DNA of 64,000 nucleotides, taken from contig NZ_WOTN01000001.1 in assembly GCF_010993745.1 (NCBI RefSeq), positions 623,235 through 687,234 on the forward strand, written 5' to 3'. Made by a program: the position numbers and the translations under genes. The notes under the pieces were generated by a model, which saw only the letters and a list, made by a program, of their open reading frames with translations, ran no database searches and was not told the DNA's origin. The first letter of the stretch is position 1, and each line of letters opens with the position of its first letter. Positions 10,309 to 17,384 of this stretch are shown piece after piece. The DNA is from Fodinicola acaciae. GTDB taxonomy: Bacteria > Actinomycetota > Actinomycetes > Mycobacteriales > HKI-0501.

Positions 10309-10476
10309 TCAGAGACTGTTGGGGAACTGAGGCACGCGACAGCCGAGCCCAAACGCCGCCTGCCGGCACCGGAGGAAACCCCACCATAGCGCTGCTATTT
10401 GGGCTTCCGTCCGGCACCGGCAGGACGACGTTTGGATCTCGACTCTCGCGCACCTCAGTTCCCCAACAGTCTCTCA
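10309..10476. mobile_element. MITE-like full-length palindrome with TCA target duplications
   Basis: Terminal inverted repeats of 21-22 bases are perfect (10312-10332 and 10453-10473), starting GAG and ending CTC. Between them the two halves continue as an imperfect inverted repeat to an apical loop near 10384-10405, so the whole 162 bp can fold as one hairpin. It is flanked by TCA on both sides (10309-10311, 10474-10476). GAG ends and a TNA duplication match my knowledge of the IS1031 group of the IS5 family. There is no transposase. The right-hand TCA is the complement of the stop codon of the minus-strand decarboxylase gene. A plain bidirectional terminator is the alternative. Confidence 0.6.
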
Positions 10477-11919
10477 GAGCTCGTCGGCCACGCGCTGGAT
10501 GGCCTGCCAGGCCGCCTCCACGTGGCGCAGCTCGGTGGGGACCGCGCCGATCGCCATCCGCAGCGTGTACGCGCCGCGTACGCGCGTGTGCGTCAGATAG
10601 AGCTGGCCGGACGCGTTGAGCCGGCGCAGCAGCTCCTCGTTGCGGCCGTCGGCGCCACGCAGCCGGAAGCAGACCAGCGAGAACACGTGGTCGGCGACGA
10701 TCTCGAAGCGGTCGTCGGCGCGTACCAGGTCGGCGAAGTGCGCGGCCAGGCCGACGCCTTGGCGGACGTGCGCGCGCAGCCCTTCCGCGCCGTACCAGCG
10801 GATCACGCTCCACAGCTTGAGCGCGCGAAACCGCCGCCCGAGCGGGCCGTGCCAGTCGCGGTAGTCGATCACCGCGTGCGAGTCCGAGGCGGCATTTCGC
10901 AGATATTCCGGCAAAACGCTCAACGCCGCGACCAGTGACGAGCGGTCGCTGGTGAAGAAGATGTCGCAGTCGAAGTTGGTCAGCAGCCACTTGTGGCCGT
11001 CGGTGCAGTACGAGTCGGCCAGCTCGACGCCGTCGTGCGTGTGGCGCAGCTCCGGACACAGCGCGGCGGCGCCGGCGTACGCGGCGTCGATGTGCAGCCA
11101 GATGCCTTCGGCGCGGCAGATCTCGCCGATCGCGCGGACCGGATCGACGGCCGTGGTCGACGTCGTGCCGATGGTCGCGACGACCAGCGCCGGCGTGAGC
11201 CCGGCCGCGCGGTCCGCCGCGATCGTGGCCGCCAGCCGATCGGGCCGCATGCCGAGGCTGTCGTCGACCTCGACGATCCTCAGCTGGTCGGTGCCGACTC
11301 CGGCGATCGCGACCGCTTTCTCGACGCTGGAATGCGTCTCGGTGGATGCGTACACGGTGAACCGGCCAGCGCCGCCGTTGGTGCGTACGTCTCCGCCGCT
11401 GACCCGGTGCAGCGCGGCGACCAGCGCGACCAGCGCCGCTGAGGACGCCGAGTCCTGGATGACGCCACCGCCGGCGGAGTCGGAGCGATACGTGTCCGGC
11501 AGGCCGAGCAGCTCGACCATCCAGTCCATCATCCGGGTCTCGACCTCGGTGCAGGCCGGACTGGTGGCCCACAGCATCCCCTGCACGCCGAGACCGGAGG
11601 ACAGCAGGTCGCCGAGCACCGACGGACCGGTCGTCGGCGCGGGGAAGTAGGCGAAGAAGCTCGGATGCTGCCAGTGCGTGATGCCTGGCAGGACGATCTC
11701 GTCCACATCGGCGAGCAGGCCGGTGGCGAAACCGTCGTCACGCTCGCCGCGCTCCGGCGGATGCTCCGGCAACCGCGCGGCGACCTCGCCTGGCTTCACC
11801 TGGGACAGCACCGGATGCTTCTCGATCCCGGCCCAGTAGTCGGCGATCCAGTCGATCACGGCGTGGCCGTGGCGGCGGAACTGCTCGGGAGTCATGTGCG
11901 GCAGCGGCTGGTCGGTCAC
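10474..11919 (-). CDS. Aromatic-L-amino-acid decarboxylase family protein (PLP)
   Basis: Group II pyridoxal-phosphate decarboxylase, which makes an aromatic amine or related amine from an L-amino acid. The 481 residues show the family N-terminus (FRRHGHAVIDWIADYW), the segment HPSFFAYFPAPTTGPSVLGD, and TDGHKWLLTNFDCD with the PLP-binding lysine. Substrate (tryptophan, tyrosine, phenylalanine or DOPA) cannot be told from this. GTG 11919 is the only early start that keeps the family N-terminus; an ATG lies eight codons later. The stop codon comes from the flanking repeat of the palindromic element. No transporter or amine pathway gene is adjacent. Confidence 0.9.
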   Translation of the reverse strand: MTDQPLPHMTPEQFRRHGHAVIDWIADYWAGIEKHPVLSQVKPGEVAARLPEHPPERGERDDGFATGLLADVDEIVLPGITHWQHPSFFAYFPAPTTGPSVLGDLLSSGLGVQGMLWATSPACTEVETRMMDWMVELLGLPDTYRSDSAGGGVIQDSASSAALVALVAALHRVSGGDVRTNGGAGRFTVYASTETHSSVEKAVAIAGVGTDQLRIVEVDDSLGMRPDRLAATIAADRAAGLTPALVVATIGTTSTTAVDPVRAIGEICRAEGIWLHIDAAYAGAAALCPELRHTHDGVELADSYCTDGHKWLLTNFDCDIFFTSDRSSLVAALSVLPEYLRNAASDSHAVIDYRDWHGPLGRRFRALKLWSVIRWYGAEGLRAHVRQGVGLAAHFADLVRADDRFEIVADHVFSLVCFRLRGADGRNEELLRRLNASGQLYLTHTRVRGAYTLRMAIGAVPTELRHVEAAWQAIQRVADEL

Positions 11920-11947
11920 CCCGCCAGCCTACGGAGCTGTTCCGGCT

Positions 11948-12376
11948 TTACGAGGCGATGTCGGCGCGCGCGACGACCTTGTCGATGTGCACGCGTACGA
12001 GCAGCTCGCCCGGCACACCGTTGCGCTTGCCGTAGTCCTCGGCCGCCTCAGTCCCCATGTAGCGGCCGCCGAGCCGGGTCGCCCAGGCGAGCAACTCGTC
12101 GGGGTCCTCGCTCAGCTTCGCGGTGCCTTCGACGATGACGAACGAATACGGCGGGTTTTCGTCGTCGACGCAGATGCTGATGCGTGGATCGCGCTGGAGG
12201 GCCTTGCCTTTGAGCGAGTCCGCCGCGGTGGTGAAGACCAGGTCGTCGCCGTCCAGGTCGAACCACACCGGCGCGACGTGCGGCCGTCCGTCGGCCCGTA
12301 CGGTCGCCACCTTGCCGGTCCGCGTCCCGTCGGTGACGAACTGCCGCCACTGCTCGTCGGTCATCCGGTGTGCCAT
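11948..12376 (-). CDS. PPOX-class (split beta-barrel) oxidoreductase, likely F420-dependent
   Basis: Small 142-residue flavin/deazaflavin-binding protein of the pyridoxamine-phosphate-oxidase fold. GKVATVRADGRPHVAPVWFDLDGDDLVFTT (residues about 20-50) is the usual strand pattern for these proteins, which in actinomycetes often use F420. The substrate is unknown. I chose ATG 12376 over the upstream start at 12406 because GAGGAG lies directly before it at normal spacing. It is transcribed towards the decarboxylase gene with a short gap and may share its transcript. Confidence 0.85.
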   Translation of the reverse strand: MAHRMTDEQWRQFVTDGTRTGKVATVRADGRPHVAPVWFDLDGDDLVFTTAADSLKGKALQRDPRISICVDDENPPYSFVIVEGTAKLSEDPDELLAWATRLGGRYMGTEAAEDYGKRNGVPGELLVRVHIDKVVARADIAS

Positions 12377-12498
12377 CGGTCGCTCCTCGTCCGGCTGCCT
12401 GTCCACATCAGGCTATCCAGCCGCGAGCGTCGGCGCAGATCGCAGCCGCGCTGCCCCAACAGACCAACTCTTGTGTCCGTCGGACCGTACGCGCATCG

Positions 12499-12534
12499 TT
12501 GTGACCGCTGTTCGCGAACCTTATTGTTCGCGAC
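12499..12534 (+). promoter_or_regulatory. Leaderless promoter with palindromic operator
   Basis: TTGTGA (12499-12504), a 17-base gap and TATTGT (12522-12527) place the transcript start at or next to the ATG at 12535. There is no ribosome binding site, so a leaderless mRNA is likely. The perfect palindrome GTTCGCGAAC (12510-12519) sits between the two boxes, and GTTCGCGA recurs at 12526-12533. This is a probable repressor site; the regulator is not identified. Confidence 0.55.
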
Positions 12535-13851
12535 ATGTCTCGACAACGCGGCCATCACCCGAATCACCGGACCCCGTTGACCGCCGAACGAACACCTGCC
12601 GATTCATTGCCGTCGGCGCCGGCGACCTTGCTGCGCCTACAAAAAACCGCGGGGAACGCGGCGGTCAGCTCGCTGGTGCGCAGCGTGCAACGCGAGGAGA
12701 AGACACCTGCGGTCAAGCTGGACGGTGCGGAGTTTTCGTACCCGCTCAACCAAGTCATCCCGGTGAACGCGAGGATTCCCAAGTCTCCGGTGAAACTCAA
12801 GCAGATCGCGTTGTCCACCTCCGTCAAGGCCAAGCTCGCCTCGGCCGGCAAGGCAGAGGAGGGAAACGCGCCGTCGGTCGGCACCAGCGGGAAGTTTGGC
12901 GGTGACAAGAAATTCGAGGCCGGAGTGAGCGGCGAGCTTCGTACGCTGGCCACCGGCCACGCCGAGATGCTGAAGCAGAAGTTCAAGGCTGACGCCAAAA
13001 TGGAGTACGCGGTGGCCGGATCGCCGGGGGAGTTGAAGACCGGCATGGCGTTGACTGGCGGCATTCAGGATGAGTCACTGAAGGGCACGGCGCTGGAGAA
13101 CCTCAAGCTCGGCGGCGAACTGTCGCTCTTCGAGGTGAACTGGACGCAGAAGACCGGCCGGATTCCGGAGGTCTCGGCGGCGAAACTCGCGCTGAGCGTC
13201 TCGTACGACACTCCGCCGAGCGAGCATGTCCTCGCGAACGGCCAGAAGGTCGCGGTGACCTACAAGGGCAGCGCGACCTTCGAGTTCGAGCCGGACTGGG
13301 AACAGATCGTGCCGTGGGTGATCGAGCAGATCGGACCGGAGACGCTGTTGGAGGCCGCCGGGCCGTACGCCTTCGTGGCGGCCGGCGCGGCGGTCATGTA
13401 TTACACGTTCAAGGACATGGACCGGCAGGAGAAACTGGCCGCCACGGTGCGCGCGGCCGCCACCCAGATCGTCAGGTCCGGCAGCGTCTACGCGTCCGTG
13501 CTGAGTGGTCGCAAGGTGACTCCGGCCGGCGCACGGGAGACGGAGGCGTTCAACGCGGCGACCGCGGACCTGGAGAAGCTCGCGAAATCCAGGAACATCG
13601 ACGCGCAGATCTACCAGGGCCTGATGGCCGTGCCGGAGTACGCCTCGCCGTTGCGGGACAGGACCGGCGAAGCCTACGTGACGCGCGCGCTGGGCAGCCT
13701 GGAGTCCCAGGTGGACCGGGAGATCGACGCCTGGCACTCCGAGCACTACATACAGACGTTCCTGTCCGGACGCTACGCCAGCGCGGACAAGGCCATGATC
13801 AACGCGATCGTCAGCGACGCGCAGGCCAACCCGGACGGCACGATCGGCTGA
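12535..13851 (+). CDS. Orphan protein with LQxxxGNxAV motif of injection-system-associated proteins
   Basis: Function unknown. Residues 32-47 read LLRLQKTAGNAAVSSL, followed by VQRE at 51-54. As far as I know, this motif marks the N-terminus of many actinobacterial proteins linked to extracellular contractile injection systems, often with DUF4157 domains, and is thought to tag cargo or toxins. No DUF4157 HExxH motif is present here. Residues about 55-260 look beta-rich. Residues about 275-295 form a hydrophobic stretch that could be a membrane segment, and the rest looks helical. No sheath, tube or baseplate genes are in the window, so it is an orphan. A leaderless promoter precedes it. The gene ends directly at the stop of the convergent SCP2 gene. 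Confidence 0.8.
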   Translation: MSRQRGHHPNHRTPLTAERTPADSLPSAPATLLRLQKTAGNAAVSSLVRSVQREEKTPAVKLDGAEFSYPLNQVIPVNARIPKSPVKLKQIALSTSVKAKLASAGKAEEGNAPSVGTSGKFGGDKKFEAGVSGELRTLATGHAEMLKQKFKADAKMEYAVAGSPGELKTGMALTGGIQDESLKGTALENLKLGGELSLFEVNWTQKTGRIPEVSAAKLALSVSYDTPPSEHVLANGQKVAVTYKGSATFEFEPDWEQIVPWVIEQIGPETLLEAAGPYAFVAAGAAVMYYTFKDMDRQEKLAATVRAAATQIVRSGSVYASVLSGRKVTPAGARETEAFNAATADLEKLAKSRNIDAQIYQGLMAVPEYASPLRDRTGEAYVTRALGSLESQVDREIDAWHSEHYIQTFLSGRYASADKAMINAIVSDAQANPDGTIG

Positions 13852-14307
13852 TCACGCCTTGGGGATGTCGAAATAGCCGGTGAGGCCGGCGCCGACGGCG
13901 ATATCGCCGGTGAGCTGCAGTTTCTTGGTCATGAACAGGGCCGGACCGGAGGCGACGCCGGAGACCAGCCGCAGGAAGTTGGCGCCGTCGACGGTGATCG
14001 TCAGCCGCGGCTGCGCGTCGCTGCCGGGGCCGACCGTGCACGCGCCGTTGGCGATGTGCAGCTCATAGCGGTCGAAGTCGCCGCCGGCGCGGCTGATCCG
14101 CCAGCGGATGACCGCGTCCATGCCGGCGGTCCTGTCCTTGCGTACGCGCGCGGCCATCTGGGTGAAGATCTCGTCGAGCACGCGCGTACGCAGCTCGCCG
14201 TTCATGAGCTGATCCAGATCGCTGCCTGACGCGCTCTTGACGAGCCGCACGAAGTCGCCGTATTCGAGGTGGTCGAAGTCGATCCGCGCTGGGTCGAACG
14301 TGGTCAT
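13852..14307 (-). CDS. SCP2 sterol-binding domain protein
   Basis: The 151-residue protein has the SCP2 lipid-binding layout: a helix-strand core with VIRWRISRAGGDFDRYELHI and the C-terminal FMTKKLQLTGDIAVGAGL. Such proteins bind or carry acyl chains or sterols in the cytoplasm. AAGGA lies upstream of ATG 14307. It is divergent from a tetR gene, and twin operators (14318-14349) lie directly before its start, so it probably belongs to the regulon that also covers the fabG4 and fadA2 genes. The substrate is inferred only as a lipid. Confidence 0.88.
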   Translation of the reverse strand: MTTFDPARIDFDHLEYGDFVRLVKSASGSDLDQLMNGELRTRVLDEIFTQMAARVRKDRTAGMDAVIRWRISRAGGDFDRYELHIANGACTVGPGSDAQPRLTITVDGANFLRLVSGVASGPALFMTKKLQLTGDIAVGAGLTGYFDIPKA

Positions 14308-14317
14308 GGCAGATTTC

Positions 14318-14349
14318 CTTACCGGCAGGTAATCTTACTGGCGGGTAAG
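14318..14349. promoter_or_regulatory. Twin TetR operators, divergent SCP2/tetR
   Basis: Two imperfect palindromes, TTACCGGCAGGTAA (14319-14332) and TTACTGGCGGGTAA (14335-14348), have centres 16 bases apart. The same pair type with the same 16-base spacing occurs at 17315-17345. The natural ligand is the product of the adjacent tetR gene. Confidence 0.75.
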
Positions 14350-14378
14350 TTTACGTCGAGGTAGCTAGAGTCGGCAAG

Positions 14379-15020
14379 GTGGCTGGCAATGTGACCGGTA
14401 AGACCAAGCGGCTGCCGCGCAACGTACGCGAGCAGCAGATGCTCGACGCCGCGGTGCAGATGTTCGCCCGCCGCGGTTATCACGCCGCGTCCATGGACGA
14501 GGTCGCCGAGCGCGCCGGCGTCTCCAAGCCGATGGTCTATCTCTACCTCGGCAGCAAGGAGGAGCTGTTCCTGGCCTGCATCCGGCGCGAGGCCGGCCGG
14601 CTGTTGGAGGCCTTCGCCGGCCAGGTCGACCCCCACGAGCCGCCCGACCAGCAGCTCTGGCACGCGCTGCGCGCGTTTTTCCTGCTGGTGGCCGACAACC
14701 GGGACGCCTGGCGGGTGCTGCACCAGCAGGCTCCGGCATACGGTGAGCCCTTCGCCGGTGAGGTGGCCGCGATGCGTGCCGCGATCGTCGCGTACGCGGC
14801 GGACCTGATCGACAAGAACATCAAGGCTCGCGGGCCGGCGCACGCCACCGAGCACGACGTATCCGCGCTGGCGCACGCGCTGGTCGGTGCGGGGGAGTCG
14901 CTGGCCGACTGGGCCACCGAGCATCCCGAGGAGGATCCGGCGACGACCGCCAAGCGGCTGATGAACTTCGCCTGGCTCGGCCTGGACAACCTGCTCCGCG
15001 GCTCGATCTGGCGGCCCTAG
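14379..15020 (+). CDS. TetR-family regulator of the lipid genes
   Basis: The 213-residue protein has a typical TetR helix-turn-helix (MDEVAERAGVSKPMVYLYLG, residues about 40-60) and a ligand-binding C-terminal part. It most likely represses itself and the SCP2 gene through the twin operators in front of it, and the fabG4/maoC and fadA2 genes through the matching pair at 17315-17345. An acyl-CoA would be a sensible effector, but that is inference. GTG 14379 lies seven bases after TAGAGT (14366-14371), a good -10 box, suggesting a leaderless mRNA. GTG 14391 is an alternative start. Confidence 0.9.
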   Translation: MAGNVTGKTKRLPRNVREQQMLDAAVQMFARRGYHAASMDEVAERAGVSKPMVYLYLGSKEELFLACIRREAGRLLEAFAGQVDPHEPPDQQLWHALRAFFLLVADNRDAWRVLHQQAPAYGEPFAGEVAAMRAAIVAYAADLIDKNIKARGPAHATEHDVSALAHALVGAGESLADWATEHPEEDPATTAKRLMNFAWLGLDNLLRGSIWRP

Positions 15021-15031
15021 CCTAGCCCAGC

Positions 15032-15114
15032 CCTGGCCGACCGATTGCGACGTTGTTGCCTGGTTTCGCTGCGAAAGCGGTCAAGAAAGTCACAATCGGG
15101 CGCGATCGGCCGGG
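15032..15114. terminator. Long imperfect hairpin between convergent genes
   Basis: The 29-base arms 15041-15069 and 15071-15099 pair with five mismatches around a single central base. A further 9-bp arm (15032-15040 with 15106-15114) pairs after a six-base bulge. It lies between the convergent tetR and maoC genes and fits a bidirectional terminator, though it is longer than needed. Confidence 0.65.
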
Positions 15115-15146
15115 TCCGATGTCACCTCGCGAGTTGAAACCGCAGG

Positions 15147-15995
15147 TCACCGGCCACCAGACGACGCCGGGGAGAGGGCGCCGTCGAGGTGCGGCGCGCG
15201 GCCGTCTACGGAGAAACGCCAGCCGGCCGCCGACTGTGAGGCGCGGAAGGCGGCGCGGGACGGCAGCGGCAGTGGTTGGCGGAAGCTGACCGCGACCTCG
15301 TACGTCTCCGGCAGCCGTGCGTCGAGCGTCGCCAGGCACCGCGCTTTCGTGTACATGCCGTGCGCGATGGCCGTACGGAAGCCAAAAACGCGCGCGCTCG
15401 CGGCGGAGAGATGGATCGGGTTGCGGTCGCCGGACACCGCCGCGTAACGACGGCCGATGTCGGCGGGCAGCCGCCAGACCGCCGTTGGGGGCATCTGCGG
15501 CGGCTCGGGTTTGTTGCCACCGCCGCCACCGCTCGACGACCGGTGCAGATACGTGCTGCGGCTGGTCACCGCGAGCCCGTCGGCCGTGTACGCCTCGGAC
15601 ACGACGTCAAACTGCGCGCCGCGCGGATGCTCGCCGAGATTTTCCGCAAACACACGCAGTTCCAGCGGATCGCTGGCCAGGATCGGTTGCGCGACCGTGA
15701 TGACGTTGCGGATGTGCACCAAACCCATGAGCGGAAACGGAAAACTGCGGTCCGACATCAGCCGCATCGCCATCGGAAAGGCCAGCACATGCGGATAGGT
15801 CGCCGGCAGCCGGTCGCTCGCCGGAAAACCGCACACGTCCGCATACGCGGAGAGATGGCTCCGCGAAACGAAAAAACCGGGCAGCGAGAGCGTCGTGTCC
15901 GGCAGTACACCACCGTTGGGACCCAGGCCGGGCAGGCTACGCATCAGCGCCGACGCATACGTACGCGCCAGGCCTGGTCGCGTGCTGAGCTTCAT
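15147..15995 (-). CDS. MaoC-like (R)-hydratase/dehydratase, HtdX type
   Basis: Hydrates or dehydrates enoyl/3-hydroxyacyl thioesters. The 282-residue protein has two hotdog halves. The second carries the hydratase motif AAVSGDRNPIHLSAASAR with the catalytic Asp and His, followed by GFRTAIAHGMYTKA. Residues about 175-190 are a Gly-rich linker. Its ATG overlaps the fabG4 stop by one base (TGATG), so the two are coupled. Reductase plus hydratase divergent from a thiolase is the arrangement of Rv0241c-Rv0242c/Rv0243 in Mycobacterium tuberculosis, as I recall it. Confidence 0.9.
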   Translation of the reverse strand: MKLSTRPGLARTYASALMRSLPGLGPNGGVLPDTTLSLPGFFVSRSHLSAYADVCGFPASDRLPATYPHVLAFPMAMRLMSDRSFPFPLMGLVHIRNVITVAQPILASDPLELRVFAENLGEHPRGAQFDVVSEAYTADGLAVTSRSTYLHRSSSGGGGGNKPEPPQMPPTAVWRLPADIGRRYAAVSGDRNPIHLSAASARVFGFRTAIAHGMYTKARCLATLDARLPETYEVAVSFRQPLPLPSRAAFRASQSAAGWRFSVDGRAPHLDGALSPASSGGR

Positions 15996-17305
15996 CAGGC
16001 CCCCAGCAGGCTTTGGCCGCAAACCCGGAAAACTCCGCCGGTCACGCCGGCGCTGCCGGGATGTGCCAGCCAACCGATCGTCTCGGCCACGTCGACCGGC
16101 TGGCCGCCCTGTGCGAGGCTGTTCAGTCGCCGGCCGACCTCGCGTACGGTCACCGGCATGCTGGCGGTCATCTTCGTCTCGATGAACCCGGGCGCGACCG
16201 CGTTGATCGTCGCCGGCAGCTCGGCCAGCCTCGGCGCCAGGTTTTCCGCCAGACCGATGACGCCGGCCTTGGTCGCGCCGTAGTTGGTCTGTCCGGCGTT
16301 GCCGGCGATGCCGGCGATCGACGCGAGACCGATGACGCGCGCGCCGGGCCGGAGCACTTTCTCGGCCAGGAAATGCTCGTTGATCCTGGCCTGCGCGACA
16401 AGGTTCACATTCAGCACAAGATCCCACTGGGCTTCACTCATCCGCGCGAGGGTTTTGTCGCGGATGACACCGGCGTTGTGTACGACGACGTCGACGCCGT
16501 CATGCCGCGTCTTGAAGTGTTCGCCGAGCGTCGCCGGCGCGGCGGCCGAGGTGATGTCCAGCTGCAGGCTCGATCCGTTGACCTGGTTGGCGATCCGCGA
16601 CAGGTCCTCGCCCTGCGCCGGCACATCCAGGCAGACCACGTGAGCGCCATCGCGGGCGAGGGTTTTCGCAATGGCCGCACCGATTCCGCGGGACGCGCCG
16701 GTCACCAGTGCGACCTTTCCGTCCAGTGGCAGCTCCGGCGTCTCCGGCAGCTCGTCGACCGCGCCGACGCGGACGACCTGGCCGGACACGTACGCGGATT
16801 TCGCCGACAGGAAAAAGGAAAGCGTCGACTCCAGCGCTTCCTCGGCGCCTGGCGCCACATAGATCAGCTGCGCCGTCGCACCGCGGCCGACCTCTTTTCC
16901 CAGTGACCGTACGAATCCTTCCAGCGCGCGCTGCGCCACGGCCTCGTCGATCGAGCCAGCCGACTCCGGCGGCGTACCGATCACAATCACGCGGCCGGAT
17001 GGCCGGATCGACCGTACGACTGGATGAAAGAAGTCATACAGCTCGCGCAGGCCGGCCGGCGTCGCGATACCGGTGGCATCGAAGACGAGCGCGTACGGCG
17101 ATGTGCTTTCCGTGACATCGATGCCAAGCGCGCCAAGGATTTTCGCCACCGCCACGCGGCCGTGGCCGCCGACCAGCACCGGTCCGTCCGCGATCGGTTG
17201 GCCAGGCGCATACCTGCGCAGGCGGACGGGGCGAGGCAGGCCGAGTCGCTGCGCGATGGCACGGCCCGGCGCCGAGGACACGAACTGTTGGTAGAGATCC
17301 GCCAT
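15995..17305 (-). CDS. fabG4: High-molecular-weight 3-oxoacyl reductase, FabG4 type
   Basis: Reduces 3-oxoacyl thioesters with NAD(P)H. The 436-residue protein has an N-terminal Rossmann-like domain without the usual SDR motifs (about 1-200), then a complete SDR domain: VALVTGASRGIGAA for the cofactor, HNAG, catalytic Ser in GLASIAG and YGATK with Tyr and Lys. This two-domain layout is that of FabG4. AAGGA precedes ATG 17305. Twin TetR operators (17315-17345) lie directly upstream, shared with the divergent thiolase gene. It is coupled to the maoC gene. Confidence 0.93.
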   Translation of the reverse strand: MADLYQQFVSSAPGRAIAQRLGLPRPVRLRRYAPGQPIADGPVLVGGHGRVAVAKILGALGIDVTESTSPYALVFDATGIATPAGLRELYDFFHPVVRSIRPSGRVIVIGTPPESAGSIDEAVAQRALEGFVRSLGKEVGRGATAQLIYVAPGAEEALESTLSFFLSAKSAYVSGQVVRVGAVDELPETPELPLDGKVALVTGASRGIGAAIAKTLARDGAHVVCLDVPAQGEDLSRIANQVNGSSLQLDITSAAAPATLGEHFKTRHDGVDVVVHNAGVIRDKTLARMSEAQWDLVLNVNLVAQARINEHFLAEKVLRPGARVIGLASIAGIAGNAGQTNYGATKAGVIGLAENLAPRLAELPATINAVAPGFIETKMTASMPVTVREVGRRLNSLAQGGQPVDVAETIGWLAHPGSAGVTGGVFRVCGQSLLGA

Positions 17306-17314
17306 GGGGTTATC

Positions 17315-17345
17315 CTTACTTGCCAGTAAGTCTACTCGCAAGTAT
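17315..17345. promoter_or_regulatory. Twin TetR operators, divergent fabG4/fadA2
   Basis: TTACTTGCCAGTAA (17316-17329) and TACTCGCAAGTA (17333-17344), with centres 16 bases apart, match the pair at 14318-14349 in sequence and spacing. The common form is roughly TTACYNGCNRGTAA. Confidence 0.75.
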
Positions 17346-17384
17346 GGTCGCGTTGATGCGATCCCGCCAGTGCCAGGAGTTGTC

